Assembly (NCBI GenBank): GCA_038363925.1 | Contig: JAQQWL010000015.1 | Location: forward strand, 2,542,001-2,606,000 | Source of the DNA: Apiospora phragmitis | Taxonomy: Eukaryota > Ascomycota > Sordariomycetes > Amphisphaeriales > Apiosporaceae | Length of the DNA stretch: 64,000 nucleotides | Reading direction: 5' to 3' | Part shown: one piece after another, positions 1 to 12,238 of the stretch | How positions within the stretch are numbered: the stretch's first letter is position 1 | How the letters are laid out: each line of letters begins with the position of its first letter | Made by a program: the position numbers and the translations under genes | Notes under the pieces: model-generated | What the model was told of the DNA's origin: nothing | Database searches by the model: none | What the model saw: the letters and a program-made list of their open reading frames with translations, nothing else

Positions 1-1539
1 TTATATACGAAATGATCCTCTATCTTATAGCCGTTTATTTTTCGTACGGCGGCGCCGGCTAAGTATTTTATTTACGTTTCGAAGTGTCGCGTTTTTACTT
101 TTTAAAAACATAACTCGGTATATAACTTACGTTATAACCTTTATAATTTAATTAAAGCTAATTAAAATAAATATCGAAAAGTTATTTTAATATTATATAA
201 TACGGTTTCGAACGTATTCGGTTTAAGACTAGGCTTTAATCGAGTTATTTAAGGGTTTTAATTTTTAAGGGATAAATAGGCCGGAAAACGTCCCTAAAAG
301 TGTTAAAATGTGTAGCTTTATATTTAATTATAAAATAATATATTCCGGATTATACGAGATAAGTCCTATCTTTTAAAAGCTTTTTTATATATTTAAAACG
401 GTAAAAATCGCCTAGAACGCTTTTAAAAAAGTTAATAAAAAGTCCTCCTTAAAGATATAAGTAATATACGCCCGTATAAAACCTTTAATTTCTTTCTCGT
501 ACGCCTTTTTGAATATATAAAAATAACTAATACTAAGAGGCTAGAGTTTATATAATAAATAAGAAGGTATATAAAGTATAATAATCGAGTTCTTTTTATA
601 ATAAAGCTCTAATGCTATCGAGTAATGGTTTTCGTAGCCGTCTAAGACTAAGAGACGATAACGACCCTTTATATAAAACCTAGTATATTAATTAAAGTAT
701 TTAATCTAGTCCTCGCTTTTTTTATTCGTAATTTAGTTATGTTTTATAATTATAACTACTTAATTTTTCGATAATAAGCTATTTTTATATTAAGAAAACA
801 GGTACGTTTTCTTAATAAAAATAATATATAAAAGAATGGCGTAACTATTTAATTTAACGCCTTGAATAATTATAACTTATTCTCGGTTCTCTTATTATAT
901 TACCTTAAGCTTTCCGCGTTAATTAAAAGTGGTTAAGATTATTTCGAACGAGATTTAGCTGATAAAAAACCCGGTCTCGTTAAAGTTATATATATCCTCT
1001 TTTTATATGCTATATTTATTAATTATATTTTATATAAAAATAAATTATACGCGATACGCGTTAAAATCTTTATAAAAAAATTTTTAATAATTAATTTTTC
1101 GGTTAAAACGTATTTAAAAGTTTAATTATTATCATATAAAGTTAAAAGCTTAATTAATATCGACCCGTCTCGCGTTACGTAAACTAAATAATTAATTCGT
1201 TATATCTTTTAAATTACTTAACCGGGGAAGAAACGATCGTATATTTAAATTAATAATATATCGAATAATTAATTCCTTTTTAAAATTAAAAAGCTTTTAA
1301 AAGTTTGTAAAGATTTTAGATCGTGATCGAATTCCGCGTCGTCGGCTACGTAACGTCGATTCTAAGATATAATATATCGTTATAGTTTTTCGTATACTTA
1401 ATTTCAAGTTATTTTAAAACGCTTAAAATATTAAATTAAACCATTTTTCTTTATTTTTTAGTTTTATATTTATTAAAAAAGAAAAGTTAATTAAAAGTGC
1501 GCAGCTCGCTTATATACGTAACTCGCTTGTGAGGTACGT
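1..1539 (-). mobile_element. pogo/Fot1-like DNA transposon relic, truncated by window edge (copy A)
   Basis: This AT-rich stretch is a reverse-strand copy of the same element seen at 4683-6543, 34211-35969 and 60630-62471. They share the stretch around the GGCGGCGCCGGC landmark near position 50 and the terminal repeat. The preserved end lies at 1503-1539 with two GCGAGY-type repeats (read on the minus strand), followed by a TA, the target normally duplicated by Tc1/mariner/pogo elements. Many stops are present and the transposase is dead. CpG is kept while CpA/TpG is nearly absent, as expected after RIP. The other end is outside the window. Confidence 0.75.
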
Positions 1540-1541
1540 TA

Positions 1542-4500
1542 AATAAACTTTAATGCGTATAACGAGCCCTTAAAATAAGATTTAAAGGAGAGATCGCTTT
1601 TTATACCTTAATTATACGAGTTTACCAAGGAGTTCTAGAGCTTATACCGGCTTTTATTAATTAAAAGTTAATATACGAAGCGCTATTTTTAAACCTTCGC
1701 GTATTATTAAGTATAATAATAGATTAGAGGCTCTCGAAACAATATTTAACGAAGGAATTATATCGAGACCCGGCTATAAATATATATTTAATTAATAAAC
1801 GGTTTATAAATAACTATACGAGAAGAAATTAATTATTTTATAATAATAAATTACTATATAATAACCGATTATTCGGGTAAAATAAAAACTAGCGATTTAT
1901 AAACACGTCTCGACTTAAGTCATCGTATAAAATCTAGTAGTTCGAACGAAGAACTTACTAAATCTATTATAAATAAGGCTATTAATTAATAAACTATTTA
2001 ATCGAAAAGCGAACTCGTATAATAACTTAATACTTTTAAGCGTATAATAATATTAAATAAGAACTTTTTATTTAAAACGAATACGAGGATTTCGTTCGAA
2101 ACTAAGAAAAGAAAAAAGAGGAGCTAAAAAACGACGAAAAAGAGTACGATTACTTTAATCCGAAAAACGCACGATAAAGTATTATTTATTTACTAGACGC
2201 CGCGTTTTATTATTAATTTATTAACGAGGATATTTATTTTTCGAAAACTATCGTATAAACCGATTAATTTAACCTTAATAGCTTATATAATTAAACTTAT
2301 TAAAGAGAGCTTTAAGATACCGGCGCCGCCTTGCTTTCGATAATCGGAAAGCCTTAAATAAAAGCTTATATACGAGAGTACTTAAACGTACGAATCGATT
2401 AAAACCCGGGGAGCGCCGAGATTAGATTCGAAAGCTTAAAACTTATTTCGTTAATTAAAATAATCGACGTATAGAGCCGATTAAAGGTAATTAAGTATTA
2501 TATTTTAAATATTATAACCCTTTCTTGTTTTTATTATATAACGCCGACCGGCTTAAAGCGTATTATAATAATATCTTTAATCTTATTATACGAAAGAACG
2601 GTAAAATATTATTTATAACTAAAAAATAAGGACACCTGTTTTTTAATACCGGCCGTATAAAAACGACGTTATATTTTATTAAACAATAGTTTTAATACCT
2701 TTGTTAACGGTTTAAACACCCTTGTATAAAAAAGCTTTATATATTTTTAAAAAACGCCGGCAATACCGACGTTAATTTTACTATTCTTAACGAAATTTAA
2801 AAGTTTTACTCTTAATATTAATCGCATAATCCGGCGTTATAAAGTTTCAAATTCTCGTTATAAAACGAATCTAATTTTAATAACGAAATTATTATAAACG
2901 TTATTTATATTAATAAATAAAACGTACTTTACGTAATCGATACGAGTACGTTTTTTTAAGCGGTTATATTCCTATATTCGCTTAGCGTATAAAATATTTA
3001 AAGATACCTTTTATAAATATTAAATATACGTATATTAAAAACCCTTTAATTATATCTTATATAATCCGAGTACGTACTTTTAATAACAATTTCGAAACTA
3101 TATATAAATAATAAGAATTACTTATAAATAAATACTTCTCGAAGCTTATTAAGTAATAAATAAAATTAAACGAGTATATGTTCCGCTACGTAGAGCCTTC
3201 GGTATCTTATAAAAGGATGTCGGTTATCGAATAAATATTAAAATAATACTTTAAATAGTTATTAAAGCTTTAAACGATACGGCTAGCCCCGACGGCTTAA
3301 TACCTACCTTACTTATATTCGGAATATACCTTCGTATCGATAAGAACTTATTATTATTACTAGAGATCTAGGTACGAAGAAAAGCTGTACGGAAAGTAAT
3401 AAAAATACTCCGGAAAATACGTGCGAATATCGAGGTTTACCGAGCTTTAAATACTCGGAACGGACCGGCTATCTATAGTATCTTAATATTCCCGCTCCGA
3501 AATAAATTCCTAGTTTAGCGAGAAAGAAAAGAATAAACCGAACTATATAATATAGTAACTATTAAAAACCGTATAATCCGGGTAAATATTTTAAACGACT
3601 CGAAAGCCTTTCGAATAATTTAAATTAAGCCGTATTACTAAGAAGAGGCCGGAGAACCGATAACCGAGGAAATTACGGTAGCTCCCGTATAACGTAGCCG
3701 GGGATAACCTAGAAAATATCTACTCCGAAACGCTTTAACCGCCGTATTTCTTATTTAAAAGGAATAAAAAAATTAGGACTTAATAATTAAACTTTAATAA
3801 AACGGCGTTATTACCTCGTTTAAATATCTATTTTAAAACTTTAATGCTGAAGAGATTAATAATCTCGTTATATAAAGAGTTTATAAATTTATTTAATTCG
3901 ACCGGGTAAGTATACCGGCTAAAGAATTTTTAAGATAAGGCTCGTACGAGAAATTAAGGGTAAAACTACTAAGCTATACGAGAAATTTAAGCTCGTAATA
4001 TAAGGTTACGAAGATATAAAAAAAGGTTATTTTAACTTAATCATTAATAATTTAAAAGATAAATTAAAAACTTTTATTAGCCTTTAAACTTACTTTAATC
4101 CGAAATTTTAATATATAAAACGACTTACGCGATATTATATAAACGTATACTTAATTATATAATAAATTAAACCGAATAGTTTACATACGTTTATTAATAA
4201 AGTTAAAAACTTAATATTTCGAAAGGACGTTATTTTAAATCGTATTACCTCTATACGAACTAATAGAGTCGGGACTTTATTAGTTTAAAACGTATTATAA
4301 TTACTACGTATAAAATTAAAAAATAATAATTTTAATATATAACGCCTACTTATTATTTATTACGAAAAAACCGGACACTTTCGACATTATAATAACATAG
4401 ACCGACGATACGTTCAACTTCGTTATAGCCCCTTTTTCTTAAAAAGAGGAAGAAAAGCTAATAAAAAAATAATTCCGTATAAAATTAAAGAGTATCTTAA

Positions 4501-4682
4501 CCGAAAATACGTTAATCGAGTTTAACGGAAGTAAAATTTAATTAAAATCGTATAATATCTTTTTAAAATAAAAGAAATAAGCTAACTAATTAAAGCTTAT
4601 CGATTCGAAAACTATTAATAAAAACTAGTAATATATTTCTTAACGTATAAAAGGAATATATTCAGCTTTTATTTATTAATTA
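1542..4682 (+). mobile_element. Ty1/copia retrotransposon, 5' part (gag to reverse transcriptase), RIP-degraded
   Basis: Conceptual reading through many stop codons shows a copia-type Pol in the expected order. A weak protease-like LLDAA stretch is near 2200. A pre-integrase zone is near 2500-2800 (residues like YNADRLKAYYNN, then RFKHP). Integrase follows at about 2850-3680 (VIDTST core start near 2938, then LNDTA.PDGL and LNTRNGPA). Reverse transcriptase is at about 3840-4650 (REIKGKTTK, the PLYE..ESGL region, and QTDDT in the YxDD position). Nearly all stops are TAA or TAG consistent with CAA/CAG to TAA/TAG changes by RIP. Reading stops at 4682, where a pogo element is inserted, and resumes at 6544. 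No functional protein is possible. The 5' LTR was not located; copy A of the pogo element abuts the gag side. Confidence 0.8.
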
Positions 4683-6543
4683 ACGTATCCTACAAGCGAA
4701 TATCCTATATAAGCGAATATCCCACTTTTATAAATTTCTTTATAGCCTCAACCTTTTTTTATATTCTTTTACGTCCGAAAATGCCACAACTTTAAAAAGA
4801 AAGTAATATAATTCTAGCGCTTTAAGCGCTCCAGGAAGACTTAACTTTAAGCGTATGAAAAGCTGCATTAATTTATTACGTCCTATTAAAAACCTTACAG
4901 CGTAGACGAAATGGCTAACCTATACGACGCGAAATATTTACGAATTCTCGAAAGCTTCTAAATTCCGAAAAAGATACGATTATTCGATATATTATTAATT
5001 TAAATACGCGATCGTTTCTTCCCCGGCTAAGTAATATAAAAGATATAACGAATCGATTACTTAGTTTACGCGACGCGAGACGCGTCGGCGTTAATTAGGC
5101 CTTTAATTTCGTACGACGATAACCAGACCTCCGGACGCGTTTTAACCGAAGAATCGATTATTAAAAAGTCCTTTACGAAGATCCCGGCGCGTATCGCGCG
5201 TGGTTTACCCTCGTACGGAATATAATTTATAAGTACGGGATTTAAAAGGAGGATATTTATAACTTTAACGAGACCGGTTTTTTTATAGGTTAAATTTCGT
5301 CCGAAATAGTCGTAACCACTTCCGATCGACGCGGAAAGCCTAGGGTAATATAGTAAAAGAACCGGGAATAGGTTATAATTATTTAGGGCGTCGGATTATA
5401 CGGTTACGCTATCCCTCTATACATCATCTTTACCCGGAAAACGTACCTCTTTTCCTAGTACGAAAACAGCCTATTATCGAAGGACTAGGTGATCGTAATT
5501 ATTAAAAATAGCTAAATTACGAATAAAAGAGGCGAGGACTGGATTCGATACTTTAATTAATATACCAGGTCTTGTACGAAGGGTTATTATCGCCTTTTAG
5601 TCTTAGATTGCCACGAAAGTTACTACTTAATAACTTTCGAGCTCTATTATAAAGAGAACTTGATTATTATACTTTATATACTTTCTTATTTATCGTATAA
5701 GCTCTAACCTTTTAATATTAATTATTTTCGTATATTAAAAAGGGTGTACGGGAAAGAAATTAAATATTTTATACGGGCGCATATTACTTATATCTTAAAA
5801 AAGGATTTCTTACTAGCGTTTTTAAAAGCGTTCTAGACGATTTTCACCGTTTCGAATATACGAGGAGGCTTTCGAAGGACAGGATTTGTTCCGTACAATC
5901 CGGAATATATTATTTTATAATTAGATATAAAACTACATATTTTAATACCTCCGGGGACGTCTTCCGGCTTACCTCTTCTTTAAAAATTAAAAACTTTAAA
6001 CAACCCGATTAAAGCTTAATCCTAAACCGAATACGTTCGAAACCGTATCGTACAATATTAAAATAACTTTTCGACGTCTATTTTAATTAGTTTTAACTAA
6101 ATCGTAAAGGTTATAACGTATATTATATACCGAGTTACTTTTTTAAAAGGTAAAAACGCGACACTTCGAAAAGTAAATAAAATATTTAGCCGGCGCCGCC
6201 GTACGAAAAAGAAACGGTTATAAAATAAAGGATTACTTTATATATAAGCTAAAAAAGATTTACAGTTTTAAAAGGACGTTAATAAATAGTTATAAAACGA
6301 ATCGCGTCGGAGGAGTAGTTATATAAGAACGTTTAAGACACGCTTATAACGCTATAAAATTTACGGAGAGCCCGGGTATAATACGCGTACTTATTAGAAT
6401 AATATAGAAATATTTAGAAATAAGGATTCCGATTAATTTTAATATTTTAAATACGTTATAGTGAAATTAATTTATATTTTATTAAAAGGGGTATAAAAGA
6501 ATAGAACATTCGTTTATATAGGATATTCGCTTGTGGGATACGT
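4683..6543 (+). mobile_element. pogo/Fot1-like DNA transposon nested in the copia element (copy B)
   Basis: The element is 1,861 bp, bounded by TA dinucleotides (4681-4682 and 6544-6545) and by inverted repeats: ACGTATCCTACAAGCGAATA at the left, and its counterpart ending TTCGCTTGTGGGATACGT at the right. A degenerate transposase starts at about 4781; its first residues fit the N-terminal helix-turn-helix of pogo/Fot1 transposases (ALQEDLTLSV, then KAALIYYV). Numerous TAA/TAG stops from RIP make it inactive. Its removal restores the reading frame of the surrounding copia polyprotein, so it inserted after copia. Confidence 0.85.
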
Positions 6544-7240
6544 TAAATATAGCGTATAACTTATTTATCGCCGCTTAAATACGGACCTTAAAAAATAAAA
6601 ATTTTAAAAGCTTAAATATACGGATTAATTAATAGATTTAAAATCTAACACGCGGCTTGAGATATATCTTATTAAATCTCTACCGTATAAAGATATATAT
6701 CTTTACCGACGGTTCTTTCGCGAATAATAAAGACCTGAGTTCTTAGCTCGGATACCTAGTTATATTAAGCTAAAAGCTTAGCTATATAAAGGATTAGTTC
6801 GAGATTTAAAGTAATCTTATTTATTAAAACTTAACGAAATATAAGAGAATTACTCGAAACGTATTAATTAACGAATTATACGATATAATCTCCGGTATTA
6901 ATAACGGTATTATAATTAATACTATACTTAAAAGAATTATATAAAGCTTTAAATTTTAAGAAGTATTAATAATCTTTTATATAAACTCGAAATTACTTTA
7001 TAAATATTTAGTTAAACTAAGAACAACGAACGAAAAAAGACTAATAATTAATATTATATTACTCCGAAAATCGTATAAAAAAGGGAGATCTCGAAAATCT
7101 ACTTAGTCGACGGCCGAGATAACCCTATAAACGCCTTCACTAAGAAATCTCTAAATAAAACCTTTAAATAACTAATATTAATTAATAGGTTAACCGTACG
7201 CATAAAAGCGTACGTCGAAAGACTAGACTCGTACGACGAG
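6544..7240 (+). mobile_element. Ty1/copia retrotransposon, 3' part (RNase H), RIP-degraded
   Basis: This is the continuation of the copia polyprotein after the pogo insertion. The frame reads AYNLFIAA, then KIYIFTDGSFANNKDLSS (the RNase H start), TKYKRITRNVL, INELYDIISGI, and LVKLRTTNEKRLIINI. These match the RNase H region of fungal copia elements. Stops are again of the RIP type. The C-terminus is near 7225; the LTR is probably within the following AT-rich kilobase. Confidence 0.8.
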
Positions 7241-8360
7241 TAAAAATAGGGGAAAAGAAATAAAAGGAAAAAAGAGAGATATCTTTTTCCTTAACGAGGT
7301 ATAACGTATTTAAATATACGACGCCGTACCTATTATTATTATTACTTTTAAATAATTAAAATAATTAATTAAAAAGATTTACTACTTAATAAAATTAACG
7401 TTAAAAAGGTATAATATTACCTATACGACTTAAATAAGCACCGAATACCGGATTAGCGTAACCCATTCGTATAAAACCCTTATTAAAGGAAGACTCGTCT
7501 TAAAAAAAGGAGCTAGCTAAGTTTATTATTAAAACAAAAACTGCTAATATTAAAATAATAAAAACTAAGGTTTTCTATACTACTTTAAAAAGGGTGCTAC
7601 GTACCTACGCGTACGAACCCCTTTTCTATTTTATAAAAAGGGGTATACGATGCCCCTCGCAGCTCGTACTAAAAGTAAATATAAATAATAAAATATAACG
7701 ATATAACCTAGATTAAACCCGGTACTAGTACGTACGTACGAAAGCTTATTTAATAAATATTATTAATTTTATCTATATTATAAATAAATTAAGCGAGAAT
7801 GTTTTTAATATAATCTTACTTTAAAATAAAGAAAAAAAGCTAGATATTCTTTTTAAATATATAATAAACATATTAAAAGTTTATCGTTATAATTAATATA
7901 GTTTTTAATTTAAGATACCGAGTAATAAATCTCTTTACTTAATAAATTTTAAAGGGTAAAGCCCGTTAGTTTATTTTAAATAACCGGATAATAAATAAGT
8001 AAAATACGTTATATTTCAAAGTAAAGCGTAGTTATGTTTATTAAAAAGCTTAAGTTTTAAAATATTTCTTTTAAGCGAAAAAAAAGTTTTAACGAACTCT
8101 TTAAGCTCGCTTCGAGTTAGTCTACCCTTAATTTTATCTCTTAAAGTAATTCGAGGTACTTTAAATCTTTTAATAGCTACACGTTTTAACTCGTTAGCTT
8201 ATATAGTGAAAATAGCACGTTAAATAGCGAATTTAAAGGTTAAAATAAAAATAAAATAAAAAATAACGATCTTAATAATATCCTTTAATTATTAAAAAGG
8301 TTAAATATTAACTTATATATAAAAAAGGGGTTAAAAGGCTTCGCTTATTAATAATTAATT
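7241..8360. other. AT-rich RIP sequence without a gene
   Basis: No open frame is recognisable. The stretch probably holds the 3' LTR of the copia element or another decayed repeat; the only structured piece is the dispersed repeat at 7560-7672. Confidence 0.6.
7560..7672 (+). repeat. dispersed repeat (LTR-like), copy 1 of 3
   Basis: A block with ACTTTAAAAAGGGTGCTACG, then ACGCGTACGAACCCC, then AAAAAGGGGTATACGATGCC and GCTCGTACTAAA recurs in inverted orientation at 37308-37420 (about 110 bp, well matched) and again, more strongly RIP-mutated, at 36318-36410. The copies sit in both AT-rich islands, so this is probably a retrotransposon end, but no TG..CA boundary was established. Confidence 0.6.
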
Positions 8361-8408
8361 TAAGTAGCTACTTATATAATAGGATAGCTAAGTGGTTAAG
8401 GTGTTTAG
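8361..8408 (+). repeat. tRNA-like A-box repeat at inner edge of left island
   Basis: The sequence contains GTAGCTACTTATATAATAGG and then ATAGCTAAGTGGTTAAGGTG, the latter resembling a Pol III A box / tRNA D-arm. A clearly related sequence lies in the opposite orientation at 33791-33840, the outer edge of the second island. No complete tRNA cloverleaf could be folded at either site. Confidence 0.5.
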
Positions 8409-9539
8409 TTTAAGTTTAGCTTCTATCTATAAGTTTAGACATTTTAGTCTTTATTCCAACGTCGCATCAGCCGTTTTTGTTAAGATTTCCAAGCCTCACC
8501 TCTTGTTGAGGTTGCCATAGCCCTTCGATGGTGAGTGCGCTGATCCCGCTACGTTGTTTTTTCAGTTTAATATTCATAGAGAGTATTGCTTTACCGCAAG
8601 CAGTGATTTTGCCATCAAGGGAATAGTAGCTGACATGTAAATGGTACTCTGCTCAAAAGGAGGTAGACACGGTCCGGGTTTTGCTCGGATGTTTCGACAC
8701 AGGGATAAACGCCTGGCTCCATATCCAAAGATGTGCAGTTGATTATGGCAGCTGTTCACTAGCTGGGTCGTTGGCATCGAATTTGCACGCACAGTGCAGC
8801 CAAGTCGGCGTTACCACTACGCCACCTGGACGCGACCTCTAATGTAAGATGGAGTCCCGACTTATGTCAAGCAGGATCGCGCCAGATGGGGTGGACAGAG
8901 GACCACCATCAAGACGCCCCTGTACTATATCGCTATATGATTGGCGCTCAAGGTCCGGTGGTCCGTTGTATTTTGCAGTTTTCCCATGTTTGCCTGTCGC
9001 GTGCCACCTGGACCGAGGTATTCGCCCCTGTGTACCGGGTACCCAAGGTGTACTGAGATGCCCCGCGACCCCTGAAACTGCCACCCGACCAAATAGTTAG
9101 GCGCACAAAGGAGAACTACTGGTTAATTACGCACCAAGGATGAAAGCTCAGTGTGATATGGTTGCGTTCATTCCAACAGACTTGGCGACAGCCTTGGATT
9201 GTTCAGTGCTCCGGGTACTCGCCGTGACTTTCGAAGCTGGAAAAACATCCTCGCCGTACGACGTGCAGCCGTCATGCAGCGGCTGCGCCAGCAATAGGTT
9301 CACCAGGCTGATTCGCTGAAACAGTTTGCCGGCATACCCAGGATTTCCCCCAATCCTGAGCAAACACGACAATCAACTTCCATACCGCGTATCCCAGCAC
9401 AATGCAGCGCAACACAGTTTAAAAGCGTAAGTAGTTTCGAGTCCAGTGCTCACGTAATACTATCAATATTCATTCCTCTCCTGTCATCTAGCTGATCCAT
9501 ATTTCTGCATACTCCTGTATCACTCCTTTCTTAGTTAGG
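8409..9539. other. transition from AT-rich island to normal base composition, no supported gene
   Basis: Composition returns to normal at about 8450. Only short frames on both strands are present (up to about 83 codons), none with recognisable motifs. It may contain unreadable gene remains. Confidence 0.5.
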
Positions 9540-11057
9540 ATGCCGATATTATCGTATTTGCTCCATGGCAGAGCATCCGGAAGTGGAAATGAGCCGTCGC
9601 CGACGGTTCAGGAGGAGTTAGCGGCGCAGTGGTATAACCCAACGGACATTGCCTCGATACTACTAATCATCGGCGGCGACGTCGTACAGAAAGCCTTCGC
9701 TCAAGGGACCGGCAAACCCTACGTCCCCGTGTGAATCTCCTTCGGCTGCATCGCGTACGCCTTTATGGGCCTGATCGACGTCCTCGGCGACGGCCGCCTC
9801 ATGCCCCGCCCGACTACCCGTGCAGGGTCGTCAACCTCGACACCGGCTACGCGCGCGAGAGCAAGAGCTTCGTCGTGGACCGGCTGTTGCGCGACCTCGA
9901 GGCGCGCGAGGCGCGCCGCCTCGCGTCCGAGGACCGCGACTACTCGCTCAAGATCACCGTGTTCGAGGCGACCGGGACCCGGAACGGGCCGACGCGGTTC
10001 AGCTGGACCTACCTGCACTTGGTGGGTGCTCTCATCACCCTGGCACAGCTGGGCATCGCCGCGATCCCGCTGGCGCTCAAGGGCGATTGGAGCGTCTTCC
10101 TCATCACGGCCGTCGAGACCGCGTTCGTGCAGTGGTGTGGCTGTCTGCCTGAGTGGACGAGCGAGAAGCTTCCCAGCCGACAGAAGTCCGACGCATTATA
10201 CGCCTTGTCATCGGGGAACTGCGCCCGTGAAATCATGATCATCATCGGCTGCGGCAAGTGTCTGGACCTCGAATCTCTGGCCGCGCCGCACCCGTCCCGG
10301 GCCAGCCGTCCCTGGGAGAAGTTCAGCTGGCTCTCCCGCTCAAGGCCTGACGATCCCGAAGAGATAGACTTGGAGGGGAAGCCGCGAAAGCCAGATCTGA
10401 AGAAGCGACGGCCAGGCTTGCAGCCACAGCGTGAAGCCATAGTCTGGAACGTGTGGCCTTTCGGCGGCGTCCCGCTAGGCTTCGCGCTGACCCGGATGAC
10501 GCACGCGGTCCTATCGGTTCTCTGGCTCTCCCTTCTCGTCAACGTCGCTGCGCTGCGCGAATTCCGGGACTCGTGGTGTTTTTTGGCAGTCGGCGGCCTC
10601 CGCATGTTCCAAAATGCATGGCTGGCGGCCAAGGAGCTGGGGCCCGCAATGCGCAACCTGCCGCTCAAGAAGAAGGGCCAGTTCGTCGCGCCCAAGGTCA
10701 TGGACGGTCTGATGGACTTCCACACCATCTACAGCCGGGGATTGCCCTTGCTCGAGGAGTTCTTCCCGGGCCCGCTGCTCGAGGCCGAGGCGAAGTGATG
10801 GGCCAACGACGACTTCGGCGAGTACGAGAAGAAGCGGATCGACGCTGGGTACCGCGGTACGCCGCGCCGGCTCCAGCTCGATCGGTAGCACAAGTTCGAG
10901 TGTAAGCCGCTCCCCGAGCGCCGGGTCAGCTTGGCCGAGATGAAGCTCCGGGCCTCCCGAACTGGGCCTCTCGCGGGCAGCCCCAGTGAGGCCACCGCCG
11001 TTTCTCAGACTTCCGAGGGAGGTCCGGCCATGTGTGTGGTCTCGGACAGACACACAT
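9540..11057 (+). pseudogene. multi-pass membrane protein pseudogene (conserved fungal family of unknown function)
   Basis: The frame starts at the ATG at 9540 and reads IASILLIIGGDVVQKAFAQ before a TGA at 9732. Coding continues in the same frame after that stop (FGCIAYAFMGLIDVLGDGR), then shifts by one base near 9815 into PPDYPCRVVNLDTGYARE. A long frame follows to 10796 with several hydrophobic segments (e.g. LVGALITLAQLGIAAIPLAL and LSVLWLSLLVNVAAL). Sensible sequence again continues past TGA at 10796 (WANDDFGEYEKKR) and TAG at 10886 until a stop near 11057. Three nonsense codons and one frameshift make it a pseudogene. The overall pattern fits a large Ascomycete family of uncharacterised membrane proteins; no function is known to me. 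Confidence 0.75.
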
Positions 11058-11105
11058 GACCTCGTTCATGACTTCGACCGTCAAGTAACAGCCGTCCCTA
11101 CCCGC

Positions 11106-12238
11106 ATGTCAATGTACTGGAGCAAGGACGGGCATGACAAACCCGCGCCCGGATCTTGGCGATACGAGTTTCAAGAATACTTTCTTGTAGGGCTTGAATC
11201 TTTGTGTCAAGCTCGGTTTCCCCAGAATGCTTTGGCCCACTTCGATCACTGCAGGGATATTTTAGGAGCGGTGAGCGATGCACCACGGACTCTGGATCTG
11301 GAGTTGGATATGGAATCTGCCCTGGCCCAGGCGTATCTGGGTCGGTATGACCTTGCCAGTTCTCAACTGCATGGTATATTGGGACGAATCAACACCTTAC
11401 GAGCGGAGAATCCGAGTGATTCAACGGACGAAGGGTAAGTCTCAGTCATCAGACGGGAAATATCACTGCGATACGCAGTCTGTTTTGTTATGTGGGGGAC
11501 TATACCCAAGCTTACTATCAACTGAAAGAACTGACTCCGATGGACGAGGAGTGCATCCGCGTTTCGAGGCATCAGCCAATCGATGACATCTTAAACTATT
11601 ACGTGCTTCAGGTCAAAGCATACGGTATGCGGGAACTTATTGAAGCGTGCCTAGGATCCTTTGGACACTGACAGTTGCATCCGAGCAACAGGTATTCAGC
11701 AAAGGCTCTTGGCCGCCTGAAGAAGTCTATTGAGACCAACAACGTCGATATTTTGGAGAGTCCTTCATTTAAGTCCATGGAGCTATCGGTCATGGTAACA
11801 TCGGCCAAGATCACATTGCTTCAGGGTGACTACAAGGCCGCCTGCGCCGATTTGCACAAGACAACAGAAGAGCTAAAGCAACATCTTGGCTCAGAGAGTC
11901 TAAAGACCATTGAAGCATTGCTGTATTACGCCCAGTCACTGGTATACACATGCAACACGGAGGAAGCCATAGAAATATGCGAAAATGCTATGGAGGTTAT
12001 AGAGACGAACTTTTGCGCATGCGATGTTGGCGCTAATTGAATCATGATGTTCTGAAGGCAAACAACTGCCTCCTTTCGGCTGCCTCACCGTCCCATGGGA
12101 ATACGAAGAATTCACACCGCGGTTGGGAGACAACAAGCAGTTCGCGGCGTTGGCCGTTGCGAGGAATGCTTACTGTGACCAACATCGCAAACCAACAGAC
12201 ACTCAAAAACTGTTGAGGTATTTCTTCGCAAAGTCATA
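11106..12238 (+). pseudogene. TPR-like helical repeat protein, probably broken
   Basis: The frame starts at the ATG at 11106 (MSMYWSKDGHDKPAPGSWRY). It shows TPR-like helices (ALAHFDHCRDILG, ESALAQAYLGRYDLASSQL). A short intron 11435-11478 (GTAAGT..GCAG) restores the frame to YVGDYTQAYYQLKELTP. A TGA at 11669 lies in frame; it could be avoided if a GTCAAA..CTGACAG intron from about 11608 to 11674 is real. After it come SAKALGRLKKSI and more TPR-like helices (KITLLQGDYKAACADLH, ALLYYAQSLVYTCNTEEAIEI). A second break near 12030 shifts the frame to LNHDVLKANNCLLS, and a final C-terminal frame runs from about 12090 (EYEEFTPRLGDNKQFAALAV) to the TAA at 12236. Function is unknown; TPR arrays are common in fungal NLR-type and signalling proteins. 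Confidence 0.55.

Noticed and set aside
2930..2960. VIDTST read as a retroviral-type aspartic protease active site
   Set aside because: Flanking residues (upstream NEIIINVIYIN, downstream SLSV) fit the start of the copia integrase core instead, and the order of later motifs agrees.
4330..4400. possible CCHC zinc knuckle (EKTGHFRH)
   Set aside because: It arises in a different frame from the reverse transcriptase reading, which continues uninterrupted through this site (NAYLLFITKKPDTF).
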